Shown in pieces: positions 12,181 through 23,690 of a DNA stretch of 64,000 bases. This DNA is from Gentiana macrophylla. Lineage: Eukaryota; Streptophyta; Magnoliopsida; Gentianales; Gentianaceae. The translations under genes and the position numbers were made by a program. Every line of letters begins with the position of its first letter. Position 1 is the first letter of the stretch. Location of the stretch: NCBI GenBank assembly GCA_026214975.1, contig JAOBSW010000714.1, positions 1 through 64,000 of the forward strand, in the 5' to 3' direction. The notes under the pieces are model-generated. The model ran no database searches, had not been told where the DNA came from, and saw nothing but the letters and a program-made list of their open reading frames with translations.

Positions 12181-13765
12181 ATGTCTTCGACTTGCTTTCA
12201 AGCACCGATGAAGAGACTCCCCAATTTCAAATCGATCGTTAAAACCTTCAATAATTCTCTATCAATGTCATCACCCGTTTTGCCCCCCGGGGCCGGGAGG
12301 AAGAATAATAAGCCATTATTAATGCAGATTTCTGGTAATATTGCTGCTGCTGCTGCTGCTAAAAAGCCCTTGAAGAATCAGGTTATCGACGTTGTTGGCG
12401 TGAAGAAGAAAGAGAATTGTAAGGGTTTCTTAGTAAATCCTCGTCCCCAATTGAAGTACAAATCTTGGGATGAAATTCTTAGTAAGACCAAGTATGATGA
12501 TATGCCTACAAAGAAACAACAGATGAGGAGTCCTGTTTTAAACCCATATTTGATGCCTGCAGACGAATTATCAGATTTTCCTGGCCCCAAAACCCCGTTT
12601 GGAATTCCTGTCTGGAAGGGAAACCACTGAATTTATCTGATGCAAAAAGTGATCTCAAGATGATGCTGGGTGATGATTCAGCCATGAATTCCTCTTCTTT
12701 GCCAAAGATTGTGCTGAAAATTAAACCTTTGATTCCTTCATCAAGCCGCTGTCATGATGATTCCGGGAGGGATTTCATAGAGAAGAAAAAAGCAATCTTC
12801 TTGACCTGCAAAAGTTCGAGAAACCAAGACGACGACGACGATGCTGTTTTGAATTCGAAACCGAAACCGAAACCGGAACTGGCTAATGCTGATTTGAATT
12901 CGAACCCGAAACCGGAACCGGCTAATGCTGATTTGAATTCTTGCCCGAAACGAAACCGACTAAAGCAAAGAAAGCAGTACTCATGCCGAGAGAATCACCC
13001 TGTAGCCACCAAGCCCCTGTTGTGAGTAGATGTCTGAAACGTAAACCTGTCAATTCAATCCGTAGTGATTCCGGGATGTATTTCAAAGCCAAGAAAGCAA
13101 TCTTGCCATCCAAAAGGGCAAGAAACAGAAGCGAGACGACGACACTGCCTTGAAAAGAAGGAAAGTTACTTTGAGTTCGGAGGACAAGCCTGAAGAATCA
13201 TTAGAAACTGCAAGCAGCCCAACCGTTGTCGGTTGTAAGCCTTTCAGAAGAACCACCTGCAGCCGATCATTCGGTGAATCAGTACTCGGATTATACATCT
13301 ATAAATGTTCCTGCAGATGAGCAAAAATCCGTCAAAACCGTTGCCCTATCGAGTAATATTAATTCAATCCCGGATAGCGACTGCAATATCTCTCCCATTA
13401 TTATTGATGGCGGCGACACTTACATTAAGGCCGAACACGAGGTTAAGTTGTTGAGTTGCTACGAAGACACTATCCTTAAATCTGTAACCGATCCGATACA
13501 AAAAGAGCTAGAAAGAGAACGGATGAGATGTAAAGTAAAAGAATTGAAGACAAGATGAGGCGTACAAAAGCGAAAATTACAAGAAAAGAATAGCTGCCCG
13601 GATTGCATTGGATAAGGTTGTCAAGACCATAGAGTTCCACGATAACAACATCGACTATATGGAGGAACTGCACCGTTTATACAACATCCGTCTATTTGAT
13701 CTTAATTATGAAACCTCGGTTTTTCGAAGCCATTAGAATGGCTTGGCCTATCCATAAGGTAGATT
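12181..13765 (+). pseudogene. G1: frameshifted copy of the lysine/proline-rich unknown gene
   Basis: Aligns along its full length with G2 (49346-50938) and uses the same ATG. The first 149 codons are open. A single missing C near 12585 shifts the frame, and further small indels follow (about 12950, 13130, 13235, 13545 and 13560). No copy-specific domain has been gained. The indels are one or two bases, and several lie in CAG/CTG or homopolymer contexts, so some could be sequence errors. As given, the product would be a truncated protein of 149 residues. Confidence 0.7.
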
Positions 13766-15100
13766 AATTCTTGCCTTGCCTTGCCTGGTAATGTTGATGA
13801 ATTGATTGAATATAACCACATATTCCACTGTTGTGAATATGCATTCTTTTGTAAATGGTAAAGTAGGTTGCATATGCTTTCTGAGTTTGTATTTTGATGG
13901 ATGGTGCATGGACAAAGTATAAATAAACAGCAGCACAAAATGGATGGTTGGTTTTTGCTGAGAGTTTAATTTGTGTCCCTAAAATTTTCTACAGGTCTTA
14001 AGTATCTGTGTGTGTGATATTTCATTTCATGACTACTACTACATATTTACAAAGAGAAATGTTTTTGATATGAACTTACATTTTGCGGTTGATTATGGCG
14101 TTGGACGCATAGATAGATGAAGGTCAGCCCATGTCAATGATAAAATGATAAAAGATGTGTTGTGTTTATGATACTTTTGATCGATGATAAAAGATGTGTT
14201 GTGTAGCATTTTTTTTTATTGATACTTTTGATCAAGTGAATATGATAATGGGGATGTTAATTGGTGTATACAGTTGTTGTGGGTTTTTATGTTGTGAAAG
14301 TGTATTTTGCATGAAATGTCTTCTACTCAAATAGTGGTATTTTTGTCTTGTGAAATAACAAAGGCCTCCTCAACATAAAAAGACAAGGTAAGACATTTTA
14401 ACAAAGTCACCGACCCCTTAGATTTCTCCTCCTTTTCCCCTCTTTCGAGCGAGACACATCATCAGTGCAGAAAATCTTACAATGTGCGATTACTCGGCAT
14501 CTTATAAATCACTCTTGGCACAACATATTTTACAATTATTAAACTTAATTTTATATATTATAGTTCAATACGGGTCAATAGGGATCAATATATAAAAATA
14601 AGATGGTCGGTACACATATAAAATGTGTACCTAAAAAAAATTTACACTTTAATATTTTTTTTAGCAGGTCGGGTGACCCATTTCTAAATATGTAAAGCCG
14701 CCCCTGAGCGTCACTAGAACTAACGTTGGTTTTCAATCTCAGCGTCGGTGTGATGATTTTCTGATTATAATGATGACATTGGTGTAAAAAAGAAAGCGTC
14801 GGTGGGCTGACACGGCGGATAACGAGGTGCCAAAAGTGATTTGGTAGTGTGATGAAGTAAATGAAAAGTAATATAAAAGAAAGAATATATATCTCGGTTA
14901 TATATGCGGATATATCTTTCGAGAGCAATCTTCTTCTGCCACAACAAAATTGACACAACATATTTGTATACCATGATCACAATGTATGATATTATGATTG
15001 AGCTGTGTCATTGACTGTATCATTTTTGTTGTGATCGTACCGTTGCCCATATCTTTATAAGTAATTTCATTTCCTGCATTTTGAGGAATAAAATGATACA
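13766..15100. other. 3' flank of G1, no gene seen
   Basis: Collinear with 50939-52365 and 53895-55268. It includes a candidate polyadenylation context (AATAAACAGC near 13921). It has lost about 130 bases near 14523 that both sister copies keep. That deletion removes the left end of a hAT-type MITE whose right end remains at 14693-14706, followed by the 8-bp flank AGCGTCAC. Confidence 0.6.
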
Positions 15101-15102
15101 CC

Positions 15103-17101
15103 TCTCCCTACTATACACATAGACAGACAAAAGCGTATAGAAACGGATATACGAAATTTGCGTAATGTATTCAAATGAGAAAATCCCTTTAAAAAAATTA
15201 TGTCATGTTTTTTCTCCACAAACATAATATACAACAAACTAAATCAAAGGCAAAAATTGTATGTTTCTACAAACTCAATTCTTACATTGAAATTGATATT
15301 GAGAAAGGTGTTGCATGTAAATTTTACTTTTTTTTGTATTTTTGCATTGGTTTAATTTCAAATGTTTTTGCTACATATATCTCCACATTTAAAGCGATTG
15401 CAGCGTAGCATTGTAGATTGTTTTAACTTGGCATAGGCATTGATTATGTAAATTTCAATGTGTTATATGATGTAACAGGTGAAAGTTTTCTTCAAGGATT
15501 ATTGAGAACAGGGTGGCTCTTAGATTTGGTATATTTATACGGTCATGTGGAGCGTCTATTGCAAATGGGCGTTGGTCATGTAAGCTCAATGCATTTTGAA
15601 GTCCTTGAGTCTTTTATTACGGTTTCTTCTTTATAATCATCTATGGCTTCCATTGCATTGTTGTACTCATCGAAGGAAGTTTTGAGAACATGCGCGACTA
15701 GCTTTTGGTGCGCCATTCTATCAAAATACAAGGTTCTTTAAACAATCTTAGATTTTGAAATGTTGTTAGTTGCGCAAAAGCGAGGTTATAAGCGATTCAT
15801 TGTCTTGATATCGGTGATCCATCTAGCATAATAATCGAGTGGTTACCCTGCTTCTTAGATCTAAAGAAAGCTCTTAAGATATATGGCTTTCAAGCGGATG
15901 CAGTTACCAAAATATCCTCTGATTTTAAGGTATCTACAGGTAGCTTGCTTTTCGCTGGATGAATTTTGTTGATGATTCAAATCACTTTTACACTCTATTT
16001 CCATAAAGTATCTTTTTTCTTGTTATTGGCATTTACATCCTTGTTGATTCTGGCCATTTTCATCTTATCAGACTCAAATGCTCTGTACCACCTCAAAACA
16101 TTAGAAGTTGGATCGAATTCGCTGATCTTTGTTGTCAAATGAGGGGCCCTTGTAACTTTCGAAGATCTTTTTTTTTTTTTTTGTTAAGGGTTCTAATGGC
16201 CTTGTGAGGTTGTAAGTTTGAGAAAATTATTTCCTTAGAACGATGAATCTATGATTTGTTCACCTCGGAGGATTGTGAGTTCCAATGTCTCATTTTTATT
16301 TGCTTTTCTTTGATTTGACAATTTGTTCTACTTGTAGGTGTATGTGGTAAAGCGTTCTTTGCTTTAGATGTAGAAGGGTTGATTAATATTATCATGTCAT
16401 GTTCTTAGATCGACAACTTGTGAGGCCATTATGTTTCATTACATCAATGCTTGGTTGCGACCATCACTTTCTTTCGGATGATAGTGGATGTATGTCTTCT
16501 AGAATAGCCAAAACACTAGCTAGCGAGGTTAGAGACAAATATTCAAACATAATGCGTTTGAGAATTGCGACTTGGCATTCTACTTTATAGGTGTTACACA
16601 TTAGTGTGACCATGTCAAAATCAAGTTGGAATATAAACATCGGTGTAGTGCAATGTAGTAGTGAGTTGCGGTTTTTAGCCAAAGGCATGTCTTTCTTGGT
16701 ATTTATTGCATTTTCTTAATATATACGGTTCTTCATTCATAGGTGTATCTGCCGGATTGAGCTCATCAATATTTGGTAACCGTTGACTGACTTGTTGATG
16801 GTGGTTATGCAATACGCATAAGCGCAATGTTGCTCATTCTTTGGTGCTATGATTTAATGTTTATGATATGGTCATTGGTAACAAAGCGATCAACTAAAAG
16901 TGATCAATCAACTCACCACCCAGATTTCAATGTATGGAGAAGTCATTATACACTGTAACAAGTACTGTGATAATTTTTTCAAACTGTAAATTGTGTTTTC
17001 AATTTTCTTTGTCTAATGTATTTCATCACCTCAATATCAAGAATATCAATATCTTTCTAGAGCCGTTCATCGTCGTGCCTTGCACGGCAACTACCACTAG
17101 T
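15103..17101 (+). mobile_element. Helitron-like element with gene-fragment-like interior
   Basis: The 3' end is the best evidence: a hairpin (GCCGTGC-CTT-GCACGGC in the sister copy, one wobble here), then AACTACCACTAGT and a T-rich junction. This matches the stem-loop plus CTAGT ending of plant Helitrons. A possible 5' end is TCTCCCTACTATACAC at 15103, but the base before it is C instead of the expected A, so the left border is weak. The interior has intron- and exon-like stretches, for example a minus-strand reading KLVAHVLKTSFDEYNNAM near 15700. I do not recognise the source gene. Confidence 0.45.
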
Positions 17102-17520
17102 ATATATATATAATAGTAGACCAAAAATATTAACGTATAAAGTATTTATTATGTAATATACCAATGTCACATATGTTGATAAGACATTTAAGTAATGTGA
17201 CCATATAAATTAATTTTCAAAACATTTGTTACGTAGATCAAAAACACTTATCGGACTAAAACTGATCGTGAAGTAAATACGTAATATATCCCAAAATAAA
17301 TATTTTGAAATACATCAACACAAAATACTCAACAAATAGGCCGGGTATTGACAGTGGGTTGTAGTTGTAGGATAATAACTTAGTAAGCCCGGTAATTCAT
17401 AGGCCCAATAATTCTTTATCCAGATATATTAAGTGCTGGAACGTAATTGTAATAATGTTGGGCCCAATAATACCATAATTACAACATCATATCATATTTA
17501 TAAAGTGATGATAAAAATAT
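17102..17520. other. AT-rich intergenic stretch, no gene seen
   Basis: Collinear with 28804-29228. It starts with a short TA run right after the Helitron-like end. No coding sequence or clear element ends. Confidence 0.6.
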
Positions 17521-17748
17521 AGGTTAAAGGTTGTGAAGAATTTGTTTTTGATCTAAAATGAGGAAAAGGACAAGAAAAAAGATAGTGGTTGAGAAGGACA
17601 AAAGCGCGTATTTACTACATGTGTTACTACATGTTGCTACAATCACATGTAATATGCAGGTGTGTTTTTGTACTTCTCAACCATTATTTTTCTTGTCTTG
17701 TCTTTTCCCATTTTATATCTTATTTTGTCCTTACGGCCTCTGGGCCCT
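17521..17748. mobile_element. Near-palindromic hAT-like MITE, 228 bp
   Basis: An 8-bp duplication AAAAATAT lies on both sides (17513-17520 and 17749-17756). The sister locus at 29221-29228 has AAAAATAT once with nothing inserted. The two halves pair over about 80 bases: the left half contains TAAAATGAGGAAAAGGACA and the inverted right half TAAAATGGGAAAAGACA, both followed by a TGGTTGAGAAG block. The outermost bases (AGGTTAAAGG against AGGGCCCAGAGG) match poorly. Duplication length and structure fit the hAT superfamily. It arrived after the segment was duplicated, or was lost from the sister. Confidence 0.8.
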
Positions 17749-17756
17749 AAAAATAT

Positions 17757-17969
17757 ATCATACACAATTGATTTTAATCATTTATGATGTGTAATTCAAG
17801 GTACTGAAAAAATGACGAATTGCCTTTGTAAGTCATGTGACTTTTAGCGAGGGTTAGTAATGAGATAAAATATATATGGCAAATAGATATGGTCTTTGTA
17901 AAATTAATCAAACCATTTAATGGTTTATTGTAAGCACAACAATATCCCAACACATTATAATATGGTGTA
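17757..17969. other. Intergenic stretch before solo LTR E0
   Basis: Collinear with 29229-29441. The last part (TTAATGGTTTATTGTAAGCA to ATGGTGTA) repeats at 21020-21070 and 32480-32530. E0 therefore landed in a copy of the gag-relic repeat. Confidence 0.6.
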
Positions 17970-19697
17970 TGATGGCCGTTTTACGGTAAAGCCAACTCTA
18001 ACGGCGAGTACCGAGTCGGTTGTACTATAAATGGCGAGCAAGGTCGTATCCACAAGGAATGCGGTCAAGTATCAAAGTCAAATTATCGTTCTAGTTCGAG
18101 GCCAACACAACTACTAGACATGGTGATTTGTCAGATCACCGGTTTTAACTACTAATATGCACAACAAAGAGTTTAAACTATATAGAAGAGATAGCCGAGC
18201 TATTATCCAACCAACTACTTTCTAGCACTAACTCATTTCCGGAGTGATTTTGATCGACTCTAATGGTCTTGGTATCATTAAAGGGTGTCTTCTCCTATTT
18301 CCGAGAATAGACATTATTTCAATAATCTACCCTCATATGTCAGGTTCAACAGTCCGCTGACCGGATTTAACTGACCTAACACGGTCTACGATCAATGAAA
18401 CGCTCAACAAGTTGATACAAGCCTCACACACAAAACTGAATCTAAACAACTCATTCGGTTTTTCAGGGTGATCCTAGAACCTCGGTTCCTGTACCCTCTG
18501 GCAAAATACATAAATAAAGACGATACGTGAGATATGATTATCGAGTCGCAAATTCAACAATCGTGATTAAGCATAAGTTCTAGAACAACAACAACACCAA
18601 TATCTAACAATCAACATATCAAAATACCTCAATCAATAGGCTAGGATTCGATTTCGAAGATTATCGTATAACTCGGCTATACACGGGATAACTACTCATT
18701 AATCTAAGCAAAATATAAGGAATCAACAATAATTTGAACAAGCATCAAGATCGAAACAAGAAATCGATATTACCAAAAGATGAAGTTGAGGAAACCGGAA
18801 GAAAAACAAAATCCAAATTGAAATTGCAAGAGCTAGCAACACGAGTCTTCGAATTACAACAATTTAAACCTAATCTAAGCTAACTATTTACCAATCTAAG
18901 TTAATCTAAGAAAAATGGTGAAAAAGCTGCTGAAAACGCTGAAGAAGATGGGGATGACCTAATAGCAAAATGGGGGTATTTATAGGTGGAGGGGTGCAAG
19001 TGGGTAAAAAAAAAGTCGGTAGGTGCACACCTGCCATTTTCATAGGTGTGCACCTAAGGAGTAAGCCAAATTCCCCAACTCTTAGTACTGATAGGTGTCC
19101 ACATACCAAATTGTTTGGTGTGAACCTGTCAAGTGCTCTGTTTAGGGGTGTCTCTGATCTTGTAGATGCGCTTTGCCATATCGTTAGAGTCTGTCTGTGA
19201 CACATATTGATAAATAAGCCATAACTTTGTGTGTAGACCTCAAAATCCAGTGATTCAAAATGTATTGGAAAGATTATTGAATTGTCTACGACTTTCATGA
19301 ATATTTCCAGCATAGAAAATGCCTCTACATTGGACCAAAATGCAGATCAAGTGAAGGTAGGGTGAAAACACCAACGAGTTTTGGTCTGTTTGAGCGTTTA
19401 AGCTTCGGGCACATGCTCCGACCCCCGTATCTCGCATTCCGGTAATCTCGAACACTTAAGTCCTGAAAAATATCACAACAAGTACTACACACAACCCCTA
19501 CAGGACACTAGGGTGATAGAGAATGCGTCAAAACACCTAAAACATCGAGATTTTTGAACATTACGGCCTAGGTCTCGTAAATACAAACCATGGTGTAAAT
19601 ACATCAAAACACAACCAAATGACTCTGTATACATATAAAACGAGGTATAAACGGGGTATAATCACATAGAAAATGATAGGCAAGTTGAATCTCATCA
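17970..19697 (-). mobile_element. Solo LTR E0, first copy
   Basis: 1728 bp, TGATGGCCG at the left and CTCATCA at the right. It is flanked by GTGTA and GTGTG, and the unfilled sequence GGTGTATGACAAA is visible at 21071. Orientation is minus, inferred from the TATA box (minus-strand CTATAAATACCCCC near 18975-18986) and from the terminal block with ACCGAGTCGG near 18012, which corresponds to the end of the E2 and E1 LTRs. No interior or second LTR is present, so the element was reduced by recombination. The matching copy at 29442-31171 has the same borders, which places this event before the segment duplication. Confidence 0.8.
19021..19197 (-). promoter_or_regulatory. Paired 12-bp dyads upstream of the E0 TATA box, first copy
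   Basis: AGGTGCACACCT at 19021 and AGGTGTGCACCT at 19044 (starts 23 bp apart). AGGTGTCCACAT at 19093 and TGGTGTGAACCT at 19116 (23 bp apart). A worn third pair lies near 19164 and 19186. Arms AGGTG and CACCT surround 2 bases. See the second copy, where the third pair is intact. Confidence 0.7.
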
Positions 19698-19701
19698 GTG
19701 T

Positions 19702-20700
19702 GTGACAAAAGAAATGTGGTTACTTTCGAGGAGTGGTCGCCATAACCCCAGATATCTGATTTATTCAGTGATTTTCCCTTCGTACTGGTTGGGTTGGTGG
19801 GCTGCCTCATGGGGCGTTATTTCTCTCCGATTTGTACTTGTCGAGGGCTCCATGTGCGACCAGCTTTTCAATTTATCTCCTCAATAGTCAGCAGGAGCTT
19901 GTGTCGTGTCAATGGTCTCTGTGGTATTCGCAGTACTTAGTCATGTCACGATTTTTCCTCTGGTCGCTTCATATTGGGCGAGGATTATGGAGTTTGTCCT
20001 TGATCTCGTGCATGGTCTCTTCTATAGGGGCAGTTAGGAGGTGTACTGTTCTTTCTTGAATTTCTCAGGCCTTTTGATTTCCCTTTTGCGGCTCAGGCCC
20101 TCTTTTGCCGAGCTGGGCTTAGTTTTGTCTCTTAGTCCGGACGGCAGACACAGAACATCTTCAGAGGCAAAGAATTTTCTTGCCGAAGAGAGCATCTACT
20201 GTAGATTTTCGGGCAAACTCAGCCTTGAGTGGGCCTTGAGTGGGCCTTTAGTTAGGCCGCTTTGGAAGCTTGTCATGACCATGTTGTCGGCGAGACCTCA
20301 AGTCTCATCATAAACTCATACAAATCTATCATAATAGCTTTGAGTCGACTCACCTACTCCCTGCCGGACCTCATAAAGGTCGTCTAATGTCTTCTAAGGC
20401 TGACCCGCCGACTTGAATTCTGCAACGATTTTAGATTGGAGCTCGGGCCAGGAACTGATCGACCTGGAAAGCAATGGAATTGCGAGTCAAGTCATTATAA
20501 ATTGATTCATAGTTCGATTTTAGCCCATTATACATCCCAGAGACAATGGAATGTCATTTTATATTATTTTTTCCCGTGTACTTGATTAATGAGATCATTG
20601 TATGGCCTTTTCTCCCTCAACTAATTTTTCTTAAATGTTTTTTTTTTGGTCTAATGGTAGTACAACGGTTCCAGAAGACCAAAGTGCTGAACCGCTGGAC
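19702..20700 (-). pseudogene. Ty3/gypsy gag relic S1
   Basis: Minus-strand reading, from right to left: a retrotransposon gag core (about 20430-20170) with TLDDLYEVRQGVGES, Tyr-Tyr-Asp-Arg-Phe and DNMVMTSFQSGLTKGPLKAE, typical of the gag family in Tat-like gypsy elements. Further on (about 19945-19870) is Lys-Tyr-CEYHRDHGHDTSSC-like sequence followed by Arg-Gln-Ile-Glu-Lys-Leu-Val, the Cys-His region after the capsid. Stops and frameshifts interrupt it. No protease or reverse transcriptase follows, so this is a gag-only fragment. Confidence 0.7.
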
Positions 20701-21088
20701 ACTGGATAGATTGCCTAAAAAGTTCTGCTACAAGGAGATTGTAGTTGGAAGAATATCAATCATCAAATAGACTCATTTGATGTATCTTTAAAAAAGAAGT
20801 GGTTGGAAGAACTATGAAGTAATTGTTTTAGAGATTTTTCCCTTTTTTGGACGAGAACCACAGCAGAAGCAAAAGAAACCAGTGAAAAATGAAACGAAAC
20901 ACCCCCGGAAAAAGAAATATTGGTGACTTGAATAATCCTGCGTTTTTTCATTCTTCTTTTGTTCATACAATGAACTTCTACATATGGCAAATAGGTATAG
21001 TGTTGTAAAATTAATCAAACCATTTAATGGTTTATTGTAGGCACAACAATATCCCAACACATTATAACATGGTGTATGACAAAATAAA
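20700..21088. repeat. Left-over 5' part of the gag-relic repeat unit
   Basis: Contains CTACAAGGAGATTGTAGTT and ends ATGGTGTATGACAAAATAAA. It matches 32180-32548 and, in part, 9764 and 42902. No gene seen. It separates S1 from S2, so the gag relic is a tandem repeat of about 1.39 kb. Confidence 0.6.
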
Positions 21089-21709
21089 CGTGGTTACTTT
21101 CGAGGAGTGGTCGCCATAACCCCGAGATATCTGATTTATTCAGTGGTTTTTTCGTGCTGGTTGGGTTGGTGGGCTGCCTCATGGGGCGTTATTTCCCTCC
21201 GATTTGTACTTGTCGAGGGCTCCATGTGCGACCAGCTTTCAATTTATCTCCTCAATAGTCGGCAGGAGCTTGTGTCGTGTCCATGGTCTCTGTGGTATTC
21301 GCTGTACTTAGTCATGTCGCGATTTTTCCTTTGGTCGCTTCATATTGGATGATGATTAGGGAGTTCATCCTTGATCTCGTGCATGATCTCTTCTATAGGA
21401 GCAGTTAAGGGGTGTACTTTTCTTCCTTGAATTTCTCAGGCCTATTGATTTCCCTGGTGCAACTCAGACCCTCTTTTGCCGAGCTGGGTTCAGTTTTGTC
21501 TCTTCGTCCGGACGGTGGACACAGAACATCTTCAGAGGCAGAGAATTTTCTAGCCGAAGAGAGCATCTACTATAGATTTTCGGGCCATTTGAGGGCAAAC
21601 TCAGCCTTGAGTGGGACTTTAGTTAGAAGCTTGTCATGACCATGCAGTCGGTGAGACCCCAAGTCTCATCATAAACTCTGACAAATCTATCATAATAGCT
21701 TTGAGTCGA
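21089..21709 (-). pseudogene. Ty3/gypsy gag relic S2, cut by E1
   Basis: Second tandem copy of the S1 gag relic with the same Cys-His and post-capsid part. It stops at GAGTCGA|TGACGG (21709/21710) where the E1 LTR begins. The sister S2' continues through this point (42530) without interruption. Confidence 0.65.
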
Positions 21710-23646
21710 TGACGGACGTTTTCTAGACTATTACAATCCTTACCGGCAGTGTACCGGGTCAAATTGTAGTGCTAGTATGGTGAGTCAGGTGTCGAATCCT
21801 CAGGGAACGTGGTAATTCGTTTAAGTGTGGTTAAACACCAAACAGCTATTATTAACTCGATCTAAATCGCAGGTTTATCATACGAGTCACTACTATACTA
21901 ATAAACAGAAAATAAATGCATAAATTAAAACTAAACTAATATAATATATATAAATACATAAATATATATAGTAATACATAAATTGTAATATATATATATA
22001 TATATACCAATATATTAAATACTAATAATTATTATAGAACTAGCCAAGATATATGTAATTGAATTATTCAATCTTTTTAGTTTAATGGATGTGCTCGTTC
22101 TTCCTTTTTATTAGGTCCAATTGAATATGTGAAACGGTGCACTCCTCAGCTCAACAGTTCCCTCTCACACGCAGCGTCTTAAATCGTCATATGTCTCATC
22201 AATCTGTCAATATCATCCAAAAGATTGGGTACTCCGTTTTGTCATGCGGTCAATGTTAAAGATCTTGATCGAACGGGTGAATTAACGTAATTAGATCTCG
22301 AAAGTGAGATAATTTCAAGAAGTGTTTCTCTTTTCAAAAGATAAAACAATTCTACCCGGGTAGGAAATAGGATTCCGTTGTCACGTTTTCACTCGGCCAT
22401 TTTTACCCTCCGGTTTTTCTACCTTTTTCTCATATCCTAACTTCACCGTTTAGTTCGTCATTAGGTTATGGTGCGATTCATATTGGTTAATTACGTCAAT
22501 ACGAATATTTTCAATACATTTCAAGTAGAAAAAGATTCATCAAATTCAATTTTAATCAATTTTAGTTATAGTCATCATCCATTTTACCAAAAGATCGAAA
22601 TATTTCAATTACATATCTTGGCTAGTTATAGATTTAGCTTACTAACATTATAAAGAAAAACATAAAAACAACAAACATAAAACTTTAGAATATTACCAGG
22701 TTACAACTGCTGATTTAGAGGCCGTATTCTCCGGAAATTACAATAACTTCTTCAACATCGAACTCCCGATAACCGTCCAAGCATTACAACGATACTACAG
22801 CTTCTACATTATTTATGGCATAATGCCTACTAATATATACATTACTACTACTAATTTAAGAGATTAGAAGATATATATATAGGCTAGTATATATATATTG
22901 GTACCTCCCCCAACAGCCTGCATGAATGCTGTATTTATAGGAGACATTTTCAAGGCCGGATCGATCCGGAGTTAGGTCGGATCGATCCGAGAATAAAAAA
23001 TATTATCTCCCAGGCTTATCCTCTGCATAACCACATATTAATCATCATTATGTTTCCTTATCAGATAAGCCGGATCGATCCGGGGTTAATCCGGATTGAT
23101 CCGGGTAGCATTTTTCCAAATCTTGATCGAAACTTGATAAAATCATAACTTGAGCTCTGGATCTCCAAATGACATAATTCAAGAAGCGTTGGAAAGCTCT
23201 TTAAAAGATCTATAACTTTCATGAAGGACTCTTCTTCAGAAAATGCCTTTTTGATGGGTCATTTGTTCGTCGAAAATATAATTCGATAATAATACTACGA
23301 ATTGATGATCCACTTGAATTCTTAATCTCGTGGCACTTCCTTACTTCCTTCAAAAGACATGTTTTAACTTCAAAAGTTTCGTCACTCGGGGTTTTGGTTT
23401 ATCTAAAAATCTGCAATAAAACACCAAAAATACCCACGTAAATCGACACGACGACACTCCGGTTACTAAACCGGTACAAAATTTATAACTTTTATTACTT
23501 TTACTAGATTTTTATATTATTTTAGACTTATTCATAACTATTGATATTACATAAGATTATCATTATAATTTCTTATATTTTATATAGAAAGAGTTGATAA
23601 AATATATAAAATATCGTAATTTTTATCATATAAATGTTATACATCA
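21710..23646 (-). repeat. 3' LTR of E1
   Basis: 1937 bp, TGACGG... to ...CATCA. On the minus strand it reads: start, a block shared with E0, E2 and E3 (CTACAACTTTCATGAAG type, near 23210-23250), two pairs of CGGATCGATCCG dyads, a TATA box (CTATAAATAC, 22931-22940), and an end block (near 21748-21800) containing CCGGTACACTGCCGG-like sequence that recurs in E0, E2 and E3. Confidence 0.75.
22957..23103 (-). promoter_or_regulatory. Two pairs of CGGATCGATCCG dyads upstream of the E1 LTR TATA box
   Basis: Dyads start at 22957, 22978, 23071 and 23092. Members of each pair are exactly 21 bp apart. The last one has one change (CGGATTGATCCG). Each is a 5-bp arm CGGAT, the bases CG, then ATCCG. The nearest dyad is 17 bp upstream of the TATA box at 22931-22940 on the minus strand. 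The position indicates promoter-proximal protein binding sites; the binding protein is unknown. Confidence 0.75.
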
Positions 23647-23690
23647 ACTACTCCCTACTTAGCTTTTTGATCGTCCTCGAGCAAAATAAG
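23647..23690 (-). promoter_or_regulatory. Polypurine tract and conserved 3' end of E1
   Basis: On the minus strand, GAGGACGATCAAAAAGC is followed by AAGTAGGGAGTAGT and then the LTR start TGATG. A GAGGACGAGCAA-purine-TGATG ending of this kind is common before the 3' LTR of plant gypsy elements, as I recall it. Confidence 0.65.

Noticed and set aside
15205..15408. 67-codon plus frame repeated at 52471
   Set aside because: Kept because the DNA is duplicated; hydrophobic, no domain, and broken in the third copy at 55380.
18970..19313. Frames on both strands across the E0 dyads
   Set aside because: They lie in the LTR promoter region, are not kept in frame between the two E0 copies, and show no domain.
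20650..20700. TCTAATGGTAGTACAACGG looks like part of a tRNA
   Set aside because: Repeated in three copies with the gag relic, but no cloverleaf, acceptor stem or box B could be built.
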